A DNA stretch of 30,621 nucleotides from Burkholderiaceae bacterium (GTDB lineage: Bacteria; Pseudomonadota; Gammaproteobacteria; Burkholderiales; Burkholderiaceae_E), in the NCBI GenBank assembly GCA_019428955.1, contig JAHYJF010000007.1:1-30621 (forward strand), in the 5' to 3' direction. Of the stretch, positions 1 through 6,871 are shown piece by piece. The notes under the pieces are model-generated. The model did no database searches, had not been told where the DNA came from, and saw only the letters and a program-made list of their open reading frames with translations. Each line of letters opens with the position of its first letter. The first letter of the stretch is position 1. A program made the position numbers and the translations under genes.

Positions 1-128
1 AAAACAATAGCCTATCCCATGTCAAGCCTTATACATGCCTACATCCTGACGCCAGAAATAACCCTCAACTCGTTGATTCCATAGGTGTTTAGGTGCTCAA
101 AGCACCCTTGTGGCCCGGGAACTTCGGT
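1..128. other. AT-richer non-coding edge next to the truncated mlaE
   Basis: No credible gene is visible here. The composition is clearly AT-richer than the rest of the window, and the change coincides with the point where MlaE homology stops (about position 131). This looks like the edge of inserted or rearranged DNA that continues outside the window. A short perfect hairpin lies inside it (92-106). On the minus strand the far end reads TTGACATGGGATAGGC, which could contain a -35-like TTGACA, but no partner -10 can be judged at the edge. Confidence 0.4.
92..106. repeat. Short perfect hairpin
   Basis: GGTGCT and AGCACC form a 6-bp perfect inverted repeat around a 3-base loop (CAA). No T-run follows on either strand, so a Rho-independent terminator is not supported. 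It lies about 25 bases beyond the end of the broken mlaE and could be part of a mobile-element end. Confidence 0.35.
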
Positions 129-720
129 CTAGAGGGGGTCGATGCCGATCGTGCGCATGGCGTCGATCTCCTCGGTGACGGCCATCGTCCCGATCTGCGC
201 GGCGTAGGCTGATCCAGAGCGGCCCGCAATGATGATGGCCGTAATCAGTGGCGCGAACTCGCGAAGCATCGACACGCCAACGAGGTCGGCGACGAAGATG
301 TTGGCGCCGTACTGGCGCAACTGGGCGGCGCCCTGGTAGGCAACCACGATACCGAGCAGAAACGAGAGCAGGCCGACGATGGGCAGGGCATCAAATCCGG
401 CGCCGCAGATGTTGAACAGGATGGGCCGCAGCGCTGCTCTGAGCGATGCGGTAGAGCGTATTGGGCGGGACCGGGGCCGCGGGAACAAGCTGCCCGGCCT
501 GGTCGGCGACCTGCTGCGCCACGACGGTGAGCAGCGGCTCGAACGCCGGCCGCAACCCGTGCAGGGTAACGCTGGCGCCTTCGCTCGTCAGGCGCAGCAG
601 CAGCTTCTGCAATACCCAGGCGCCGCCGGTGTCAAGCGCGTCGATCGCACTGCCGTCGGCCACCACCGGCGCATTGGTTGCAAGGTGGACCGCGTCGATC
701 TGGTGCACAAGCGCGGGGAG
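129..720 (-). pseudogene. mlaE: Broken STAS-MlaE type ABC lipid-transport permease
   Basis: Intact members (about 370 residues) are inner-membrane permeases of the Mla phospholipid-transport ABC system with an N-terminal STAS domain. Two pieces in different frames are visible. A STAS piece (about 390-720; AIDALDTGGAW, VTLHGLRPAF) is followed by a permease piece (129 to about 455) with the MlaE hallmarks GFDALPIVGLLSF, YGANIFVADLVG and GRSGSAYAAQIGTM. Between them the frame changes and roughly 35 linker residues usual in the family seem to be missing. The permease piece then stops with TAG immediately after IGIDPL, about half-way through the permease domain, so the later membrane segments are lost. 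It is the last gene of the minus-strand operon and the STAS part begins at or just over the end of the GGDEF/kinase gene (GTG at 708 or a start slightly upstream). It cannot make a working permease as it stands. Confidence 0.85.
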
Positions 721-722
721 CG

Positions 723-2408
723 CTACGCGTCCGAGTCCGGATCCCCCCTGCCGTGGCGCTCACTCCCGACGAGCGAGGCAGGATCTGCCAGAGGCAGAGT
801 GACGACAAACTGGCTGCCGAGTCCGCGCCCGGCACTGCTCGCGGCAACGTTTCCACCGTGGGCTTGGGCCAACGCGCGCACCACCGTGAGCCCGATCCCG
901 AGGCCCCCTTTGTTGAAAACGGTGGCGTGGATGTCGCGCTCAAACGGTTCGAAAATGGCGCCCAGTGCCTGCGCCGTGATCCCGATGCCGGAGTCGGATA
1001 CCGTGATCAGAACGTTGTTGCCCGACGTCACGACCGAAAGCGCAATCTCACCGCCCTCGGGCGTGTATCGAGAGGCGTTGTCGAGCAGATTCCTGATGAT
1101 CTGCGTGAGTTGGATGGGGTCGCCCTGGACTTCGAGCGCACCTGTGGGCCGATTGGCATCGAACTTCTGGCCACGCGCCGCCATAAATGGTCGACAGGCA
1201 TCCACCGCTTGACCGATGAGGCCGACCATGTCGACCCTGCGGCGTTCGAGGCCCAGAGTGCTCGCGTCGCCGCCCGAACCATCGAGCCGGCGGTTCACCA
1301 GTTGCAACATCTGCTGATCCTGGTCCATGACGCTTTCCTGTACCCGCGGCAGCAACGCATCGTTGGTGCGAGCCAGTCCCAGGACGTCGGTCGCAATGCG
1401 GATCGGCGCCAGCGGATCGGAGAGTTCGACCGCCACGGCCTCCATGAACTCATTCTGCAGCCGCCGCGCCCGCTCGGCGGCGTCCAAAAGCTCCTGGGCG
1501 CTCAGTGCGGCGAGCACCAGTTGTTCGTTCGCCGTCCTCAATTGGGCCCGCCAGCACAGCTGCCCAAACAGCGTCTGGTCGTCATCGGCGATATTCTGCC
1601 CTAGCGCTGTGATGGACGGCGACGCCATGCTGCGTTCGCCAGTGGGCACGTCGCCATGGAAGGTGGCCGCCACACCCTTCTCGGGCCGGTGCCGCTTGAC
1701 GTAGTACATGGCGACGTCCGCCGCGCGCATGAGCGTATCGGCATCCTCGCCGTCGTCCGGGTAGATGCTGATGCCGACACTTGCCGTCAGGTTCAGGGTA
1801 TGATCTCCGACCTGGCTCGGGGCGCTGAGCGCTTCGAGCACTTTGGTGGCGATCATCCCGGCGTCAGAGGGCTGAGACACTTCGGTGTGCAGGATCACGA
1901 ATTCGTCGCCGCCGTAGCGGCAGACCGTGTCGACTTCGCGAATCGCCGCCCTAAGCCGCTGTGCCACCAGCTTGAGCACCTCATCGCCGACCGCGTGGCC
2001 AAACGTGTCGTTGATCGGTTTGAAATTGTCGAGGTCGAGGAATTGCAGCGCCAATCGGGTGCCATTGCGGCGGGCAGCGGCAAGGGCGGTCCCAAGCCGG
2101 TCGAGAAACAGCACGCGATTGGGTAGTTGCGTCAGTGAATCCAGCTCGGCCGCCCGCGAGACTTCAGCCATCGTCTGCACTGTGGCCTCGGCGTCCGCCT
2201 GTGCCGCCAGGGCCGTCACAACCAGATGCTCGTTGGCATGCAAAAGCTGGCCCGTGTTACTCCTTTTCAGGCGACTCTCTGCCAGCACTACGTCCTGCAG
2301 CAGGCGAACCAGCAGGGAACGCATCGCGTCGGCACGTTCGGTCAACCGGGCCAGGTCCTGCTCGGCTCTTGCCACCGCTGCGTCGCGCTGCTTACGACTC
2401 TTGGTCAT
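723..2408 (-). CDS. GGDEF diguanylate cyclase fused to histidine-kinase-like module lacking the phospho-acceptor His
   Basis: 561-residue soluble signalling protein. Residues 1-85 look like a signalling helix. A GGDEF domain spans about 88-245 with DSLTQLPNR, YGGDEF (active site 166-170) and an RxxD inhibitory site (R157-D160) exactly five residues before GGDEF, so c-di-GMP synthesis with product inhibition is expected. A second helix (290-318) repeats the motif ANExLVxxALxAQ seen at 58-70. A kinase-like part follows: an H-box-like segment at 321-336 reads AVAVELSDPLAPI, with Val327 (GTC) where family members have the phosphorylated His. The HATPase domain (about 425-540) keeps the N-box (NLLDN), G1 (SDSGIGI), F-box and G2 (GGLGIGL). 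It may therefore bind ATP or act on a partner rather than autophosphorylate. No transmembrane segment is visible. The start ATG lies 39 bases after the KaiC-like stop; no strong ribosome site is visible. Confidence 0.9.
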   Translation of the reverse strand: MTKSRKQRDAAVARAEQDLARLTERADAMRSLLVRLLQDVVLAESRLKRSNTGQLLHANEHLVVTALAAQADAEATVQTMAEVSRAAELDSLTQLPNRVLFLDRLGTALAAARRNGTRLALQFLDLDNFKPINDTFGHAVGDEVLKLVAQRLRAAIREVDTVCRYGGDEFVILHTEVSQPSDAGMIATKVLEALSAPSQVGDHTLNLTASVGISIYPDDGEDADTLMRAADVAMYYVKRHRPEKGVAATFHGDVPTGERSMASPSITALGQNIADDDQTLFGQLCWRAQLRTANEQLVLAALSAQELLDAAERARRLQNEFMEAVAVELSDPLAPIRIATDVLGLARTNDALLPRVQESVMDQDQQMLQLVNRRLDGSGGDASTLGLERRRVDMVGLIGQAVDACRPFMAARGQKFDANRPTGALEVQGDPIQLTQIIRNLLDNASRYTPEGGEIALSVVTSGNNVLITVSDSGIGITAQALGAIFEPFERDIHATVFNKGGLGIGLTVVRALAQAHGGNVAASSAGRGLGSQFVVTLPLADPASLVGSERHGRGDPDSDA

Positions 2409-2447
2409 GAGGCTCGGCCCAATCGTTGCGACTCAAAATTCATCCGG

Positions 2448-3926
2448 TTACTCGGCTGCGGCTTCTTGCTCGGGATAACGCCTGTTCGTCGGTCTTCCGC
2501 CGAGCAACCCTTCCTGATTTGGCAGCATCGCGCCGATGCTGATACCGTCGTCACTGATGGTGAACTCGCGCAGTGCGTTCGAATGGTTGCTCGCGCGCAC
2601 CTTGATCACGGCCATCACGCGCAGCAGCCGACTGCCGAGCTCGATGTAGCGCTGCACGATGATCGCGTCGGTCAGGAAGGCCGCGCCATAGGGGCTGAAG
2701 CGCAGGTCGGTATAGCGGTCCTCGAGTTCGGAGGTCATCAGCACGGTGACGCCTTCGCTCGACAGGGTGGTGATCAGGCGCAACAGCGATTGGCGAAAGT
2801 CCGCGCGGAACGTCGGCGCCAGGGCGAGCTCGAAACCCGTGAGCGAATCGATAACGATGCGGCTCGCGCCCAGCCGCCGCACCTCGCTCATGATCAGCAG
2901 CACGACCTCATCGATCGACAGATCAGACGCCCGACTGTCGACCAGGCCAACTTGACCGCGATGGATCAGGTCGGCGAGCACGCGATTGCGTGCCCGGTTC
3001 GGATGCTGCTCGAACGCCGCCAGGACTCCGGTCTCGCCGCCGCGCGCGCCCTCGGCCAGGAAGGCCGATGCCAGGATACTCTTGCCCGATCCCGAAGGGC
3101 CGGCCACCAGCAACGAATAGCCGTTCGGCAGGCCGCCGCCCAGCATCTCGTCGAGGAGCGGCACGCCCATCAGCAACCGGCGATCGAGCGGGTCCGCGGT
3201 CATCTCGGCATGCGTGGCCACGGCAACGCGTGCGGGGGGGAACACCCGGATGCCAGCCGAACTGATGCGGAAGGTGTGCAGTCCCGGCAGTGTTGCCTGG
3301 CCGCGCATCTTCATGATCTCGATCTTGCGCACCATGGAGTTGCCCTGGACGCTCTGGCGCAGCCAAATAAGCCCGTCGGCCACCGTGAATACCGGGTTGG
3401 CGTCGAGCTCGTCGAAATACTCGCCGAGCAGGAAGGTGGTGGCCTGCCAACTAGTCAAGAGCATGCCAAGTTGCTGTACGAACTGGGCCAGGCTGTTGTG
3501 GGGATTTCCCTCGGCCGTGTTGGCGAAGACCAGGGAACGGAAAGAGTCAACGAAGATGAGTCCCGGGCGGTGCAGTGCAACCTCATCGACGATACGCCGC
3601 AGTACCCGGTCCAGGTTGCCGGCCATCGCATCTTCGGACAGATTGATGAACCGCACGCCGTGGTTGATCAGCTTCCTGTCGAAGAAATCAAACTGCTGCT
3701 GGTAGCGCAGCATCTTTAGCGGCGGCTCACCCAGAACGGTGAAATACAGCGCGGAGCGCTCCGGCGTGGCCAGCGCGAACATGATCTGGTGCGCCAGTGT
3801 CGTCTTACCGCAACCGGGAGGGCCGGCCACGAGGTTGAATGAATACTCCGGCAAACCACCGCCGAACACCTCATCCAGGCCCGGTACGCCGGTGTGCAGG
3901 AGATTGATGGTTACCTTCGTTGTCAT
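2448..3926 (-). CDS. Two-domain KaiC-like RecA-fold ATPase
   Basis: 492 residues, similar in length to cyanobacterial KaiC (about 519), with two RecA/KaiC domains. Domain 1 has Walker A GPPGCGKT (35-42) and Walker B LIFVD (123-127). Domain 2 has Walker A GPSGSGKS (276-283) and Walker B RIVID (to D360). The catalytic Glu pairs of KaiC are reduced to single Glu (GE at 66-67; EQ at 306-307). Against KaiC CII, the autophosphorylated Ser-Thr pair (S431/T432) aligns with Ala416-Phe417 in the segment before LTDAII, so the clock phosphorylation cycle is unlikely. Non-cyanobacterial KaiC-like proteins are generally thought to be signalling or stress ATPases that work with kinases. It is co-directional with the GGDEF/kinase gene downstream and the 135-residue gene 11 bases upstream; AGGA precedes the ATG. 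The two are plausibly partners (inference). Confidence 0.92.
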   Translation of the reverse strand: MTTKVTINLLHTGVPGLDEVFGGGLPEYSFNLVAGPPGCGKTTLAHQIMFALATPERSALYFTVLGEPPLKMLRYQQQFDFFDRKLINHGVRFINLSEDAMAGNLDRVLRRIVDEVALHRPGLIFVDSFRSLVFANTAEGNPHNSLAQFVQQLGMLLTSWQATTFLLGEYFDELDANPVFTVADGLIWLRQSVQGNSMVRKIEIMKMRGQATLPGLHTFRISSAGIRVFPPARVAVATHAEMTADPLDRRLLMGVPLLDEMLGGGLPNGYSLLVAGPSGSGKSILASAFLAEGARGGETGVLAAFEQHPNRARNRVLADLIHRGQVGLVDSRASDLSIDEVVLLIMSEVRRLGASRIVIDSLTGFELALAPTFRADFRQSLLRLITTLSSEGVTVLMTSELEDRYTDLRFSPYGAAFLTDAIIVQRYIELGSRLLRVMAVIKVRASNHSNALREFTISDDGISIGAMLPNQEGLLGGRPTNRRYPEQEAAAE

Positions 3927-3937
3927 GGCGGTATGTC

Positions 3938-4345
3938 CTACGCGGTCGGCTCGCTCAAATGTTTTTCCCAGGCGGGACGAAGCAATTGTTCCGTTAGCGA
4001 CGGTCCGATCAGGCCGACCAAAATATCGAAAAACGTCTGCAGGACCGCCTTGCCACCGACAGCGGCGTCAGCACGGCTTTGCTGCGCGAGGACCGACTTC
4101 AGCGCGGTAAGATCCATCACTGTCTGGATGCCTTCCTGGCCGGTTTTTAGCCATGGGAGGGACGAAACGGCGAGGTGAAGGCTGCGTGTGTAGATTGCGG
4201 CGACGCCGCGCTGTCCGATGATCGGCGTCAGTGCGGCATTGATCGCATCCAATATTGCCGCTACCTCGTCGGAGATCTGTGCGCCATCCGCACCTTCCTG
4301 AAATCTCCAGTTCATGTTGCTAGCCTGCCTCTCTTGCGCGCTCAT
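3938..4345 (-). CDS. Unrecognised 135-residue helical protein in the KaiC/GGDEF operon
   Basis: I do not recognise this family. The gene starts at ATG 4345, overlapping the stop of the phospholipase-D gene (ATGA), with GGGAG about 8 bases upstream, and ends 11 bases before the KaiC-like ATG. This spacing is the main evidence that it is a real, translationally coupled gene. The protein (135 residues, or 125 from a second Met at residue 11) has no signal peptide or Cys and looks largely helical. It has an amphipathic middle (VAAILDAINAAL) and a hydrophobic stretch near the C-terminus (FFDILVGLIG) that is too short and mixed to be a clear membrane span. It contains two His (57 and 129). It could be a small partner or sensor for the KaiC-like ATPase; this is inference from position only. 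Confidence 0.75.
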   Translation of the reverse strand: MSAQERQASNMNWRFQEGADGAQISDEVAAILDAINAALTPIIGQRGVAAIYTRSLHLAVSSLPWLKTGQEGIQTVMDLTALKSVLAQQSRADAAVGGKAVLQTFFDILVGLIGPSLTEQLLRPAWEKHLSEPTA

Positions 4346-5745
4346 AGCCAGTACTCCCAAGCCCGTGCGAACAATTCCTTGACGCGCAGGGTGAGCCCAC
4401 GGCGCTCCCACTGCTCCAGCGTGATCGCGTCTGACGCCTCCAGGTCCTTGTCGAACATCGCCTGCATTTGTTTGCCAAACTCTGCGCCCAAAACCACCGC
4501 GTTCAATTCGTAGTTGTGCAAGAAGCTGCGCCAGTCGAGGTTGGTCGATCCGACCGTGGCCCACACGCCGTCGATCAGCGCGGTCTTGGAATGCAGAATG
4601 ACCCCGCGCCGCTCGTAGATCTTTACGCCAGCCCGCAACAATCGAGCATAGTAGCCGCGGCCCGCGTGGAACACCAGCCAGGAGTCGGTCTTGCTGGGCA
4701 GGATCAGCGTCACATCGACGCCGCGCCGGGCGGCCGCCTCGAGCGTGGCGAGCAGTTGCGGGTCGGGGACGAAATAGGCGTTGGTCAGGTACACGCTGGT
4801 CTCGGCGCTGCCGATGGCCGAGAGCAGCGTGGCATAGATCAGGCTGTAGGACTCCTCGGGCGAACTGCCGATCGCGCGCACCACCTCGCGGCCGATGCCG
4901 TCGAGGCGCGGAAAGTAGTTCTTGGCCGCCAACGGCGGGCCCTTCTGGTTTTCCCAGCTCGCGAGGAACAGCTTCTGGAACTCGGCCACCACCGGCCCCC
5001 GCAACTGCAGATCGGTGTCGCGCCACGCCAGGGTTCCGTCGGAGCGGCCACGCGCGCCATGCAGTGGCGCGCTACCGGAGTACACACTGCTGATGTTGAT
5101 GCCGCCCAGAAACGCCGTTTCGCCGTCGACGATCAGCAACTTGCGGTGGTCGCGCTGGTTCAGCGCCCAGACCGTGCGCGCCACCAAGGGATTTATAGGG
5201 TTGAATTCGAGCACCGCGATGCCGCTGTCGCTCAACCGTTTGAAGAAGGCCACCGGGGTGCCGATGGTACCGACGCTGTCACGGATTAGATTGACCTGAA
5301 CACCTTGCTGCTGCTTGTCGATCAGTGCCCGGGAGAACTGCTGACCGATCTCGTCGTCATCGAGGATGTAGGTCTCCAGGTTGATGTGATCGCGCGCCGC
5401 CATGATGGTCGCCAGCATCGCCCGGTAAGTGGCCGGACCGTCCTGGAGCAAGCGCACCTGGTTGCCAGTGGTCAACGGGCTGCCGACGATGGCCTCCTCG
5501 AGCGCGAGGTGGCGATCGAGGAGGCTGATGTCCTGGCCGCGCTTCTCCAGGCGCCCGAGGACCGCCCTGCTCTGCGCAGCCGACAGCGGCCCACGCGCTC
5601 CGGTCAACTGCACGGGAGGGCCGGAGGGTCGGACCAGATCAGGCACGACAGTCGGCAGGTTGCCACAGCCGGCAAGACCGAGCGCCCACACCAGGAGCAT
5701 GAATAACCAACCACACGGACCCAGCACGCTGCCCCGAAATTTCAT
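4342..5745 (-). CDS. Lipoprotein of the phospholipase D / cardiolipin synthase family
   Basis: 467 residues from ATG 5745. An N-terminal signal with lipobox LAGC (Cys27) predicts a membrane-anchored lipoprotein. Two HKD catalytic motifs of the PLD superfamily are complete: H200-K202-D207 (HRKLLIVDG, followed by GGINIS) and H385-K387-D392 (HSKTALID, followed by GSTNLDWRS). The second matches bacterial cardiolipin synthases, which transfer phosphatidyl groups between glycerolipids. The length suits ClsB/ClsC-like enzymes; the lipobox in place of transmembrane helices is the notable difference. It is first in the minus-strand operon and overlaps the next gene by 4 bp. A TTG 15 bases upstream (5760) is an alternative start, but ATG gives a clean signal peptide. 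The exact substrate cannot be set from sequence. Confidence 0.9.
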   Translation of the reverse strand: MKFRGSVLGPCGWLFMLLVWALGLAGCGNLPTVVPDLVRPSGPPVQLTGARGPLSAAQSRAVLGRLEKRGQDISLLDRHLALEEAIVGSPLTTGNQVRLLQDGPATYRAMLATIMAARDHINLETYILDDDEIGQQFSRALIDKQQQGVQVNLIRDSVGTIGTPVAFFKRLSDSGIAVLEFNPINPLVARTVWALNQRDHRKLLIVDGETAFLGGINISSVYSGSAPLHGARGRSDGTLAWRDTDLQLRGPVVAEFQKLFLASWENQKGPPLAAKNYFPRLDGIGREVVRAIGSSPEESYSLIYATLLSAIGSAETSVYLTNAYFVPDPQLLATLEAAARRGVDVTLILPSKTDSWLVFHAGRGYYARLLRAGVKIYERRGVILHSKTALIDGVWATVGSTNLDWRSFLHNYELNAVVLGAEFGKQMQAMFDKDLEASDAITLEQWERRGLTLRVKELFARAWEYWL

Positions 5746-5976
5746 TCCGGAACCCAACAACCGAATATCCGCATCATGGCCAGTTCACTTCCCGCTCCGC
5801 TCCATTGTAGGAAGCAGGCTGCGCCGGACTCGCCGCGGTGTCTGTGCGCTGGCGCACACGATGGCAGTGGGCACGGCAAACGGCTCGGGCGCAATTTGAT
5901 ACACTGTGGTTCCTCTCATGCGAGCGGTCATGTGGGTCAGGCGGCTTGTTTCCCACCCGCTATTGGGAAGTGCGTT
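5746..5976. promoter_or_regulatory. Divergent intergenic region
   Basis: These 231 bases separate the start of the minus-strand PLD/KaiC/GGDEF operon from the start of the plus-strand Crp/Fnr gene, so promoters for both should lie here. I see no convincing -35/-10 pair or symmetrical Crp/Fnr box. An in-frame open extension of the Crp/Fnr gene runs back to 5776 but encodes a Cys/His/Pro-rich stretch unlike a regulator N-terminus. Confidence 0.4.
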
Positions 5977-6717
5977 ATGCCGGTCGATGCCAACCAGGGC
6001 GAGAACCACCTTCTTGCCGCCCTGCCGGAACCCGCCTATGGGCGCCTCCTTCCGCATCTGGAATGCGTGCCGGTCGCGCTCGGTCAGGCGCTCTACGAAC
6101 CCGGCGAGCCGATGCCCTACATCTACTTCCCGACCACCGCCATCGTGTCCCTGCTCTACGTCATGGAGGATGGCGCATCGGCGGAAATTGCCATCGTTGG
6201 CAACGAAGGAGTCGTGGGTGTCGCGCTTTTCATGGGTGGCGGAAGCACGTCCAGCCGGGGAGTCGTGCAAAGCGGGGGCTACGCCTATCGTCTTCCTGGG
6301 CGAGTAGTGAAGGAGGAATTCAACCTCGCCAGTGATCTCCACTTCATGTTGCTGCGCTACACCCAGGCCTTGTTGACCCAGATGGCGCAGACGGCGGTGT
6401 GCAACCGCCATCATTCATTGGATCAGCAGTTCTGCCGCTGGCTGCTGCTCTCGCTGGACCGTCTGCCGACGAACGAGTTGGTCATGACGCAGGAGTTGAT
6501 CGCCAATATGCTCGGCGTGCGTCGCGAGGGCGTCACGATGGCCGCCGGCAACGTTCAGAGAGCCGGTTTGATCAGGTACCACCGGGGCCACATCACCGTG
6601 CTCGATCGACCGGGGCTGGAAGCGCGGGTCTGCGAGTGCTACGCGGTGGTCAAGAAGGAATCTGATCGCCTGCTTCGGAATAACACCGTTCGGCAATCCG
6701 GTTTCCCGGGGCGGTAG
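5977..6717 (+). CDS. Crp/Fnr-family transcription regulator (first of tandem pair)
   Basis: 246 residues from ATG 5977 (preceded by GGGAAG). A cyclic-nucleotide-binding-like beta-barrel covers about 10-120 (EPGEPMPYIYFPTTAIVSLL, then IAIVGNEGVVG). A long dimerisation helix follows (about 120-160), then a winged helix-turn-helix at about 168-210 (MTQELIANMLGVRREGVT). The phosphate-binding cassette of true cAMP-binding Crp (RxS motif) is not apparent, nor is an N-terminal Fnr Cys cluster, so the ligand is unknown. This is the common proteobacterial variant that ends with a Cys-containing tail (ARVCECYAVV). It is divergent from the PLD/KaiC operon and followed by a paralogue; it may control the small-protein run downstream (inference). 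Confidence 0.9.
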   Translation: MPVDANQGENHLLAALPEPAYGRLLPHLECVPVALGQALYEPGEPMPYIYFPTTAIVSLLYVMEDGASAEIAIVGNEGVVGVALFMGGGSTSSRGVVQSGGYAYRLPGRVVKEEFNLASDLHFMLLRYTQALLTQMAQTAVCNRHHSLDQQFCRWLLLSLDRLPTNELVMTQELIANMLGVRREGVTMAAGNVQRAGLIRYHRGHITVLDRPGLEARVCECYAVVKKESDRLLRNNTVRQSGFPGR

Positions 6718-6746
6718 CGCCCAATCCCACGGTCGCACAGCACGGC

Positions 6747-6761
6747 ACCCGCGAGGCGGGT
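6747..6761 (+). terminator. Hairpin between the two Crp/Fnr genes
   Basis: ACCCGC-GAG-GCGGGT is a perfect 6-bp GC stem with a 3-base loop. It lies 30 bases after the first regulator's stop and is followed by TGTGTGC rather than a T-run. It could be a weak terminator or attenuator. A 10-bp palindrome GCGCTAGCGC follows at about 6768. Confidence 0.35.
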
Positions 6762-6871
6762 TGTGTGCGCTAGCGCCCAGACGGGCACCTCGTTTCACTC
6801 CATCCTGTGAACAGACCATCGTGTGGTGGGCGTTTCTCGCTCGCCCGGATCGGCCACACCACGAGACCAAA

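Noticed and set aside
2226..3719. A 497-codon open frame on the plus strand
   Set aside because: Antisense to the KaiC-like gene and the start of the GGDEF gene, with no family resemblance.
5776..5976. Longer N-terminus for the first Crp/Fnr regulator
   Set aside because: The added residues are Cys/His/Pro-rich and unlike the family; ATG 5977 fits the family start.
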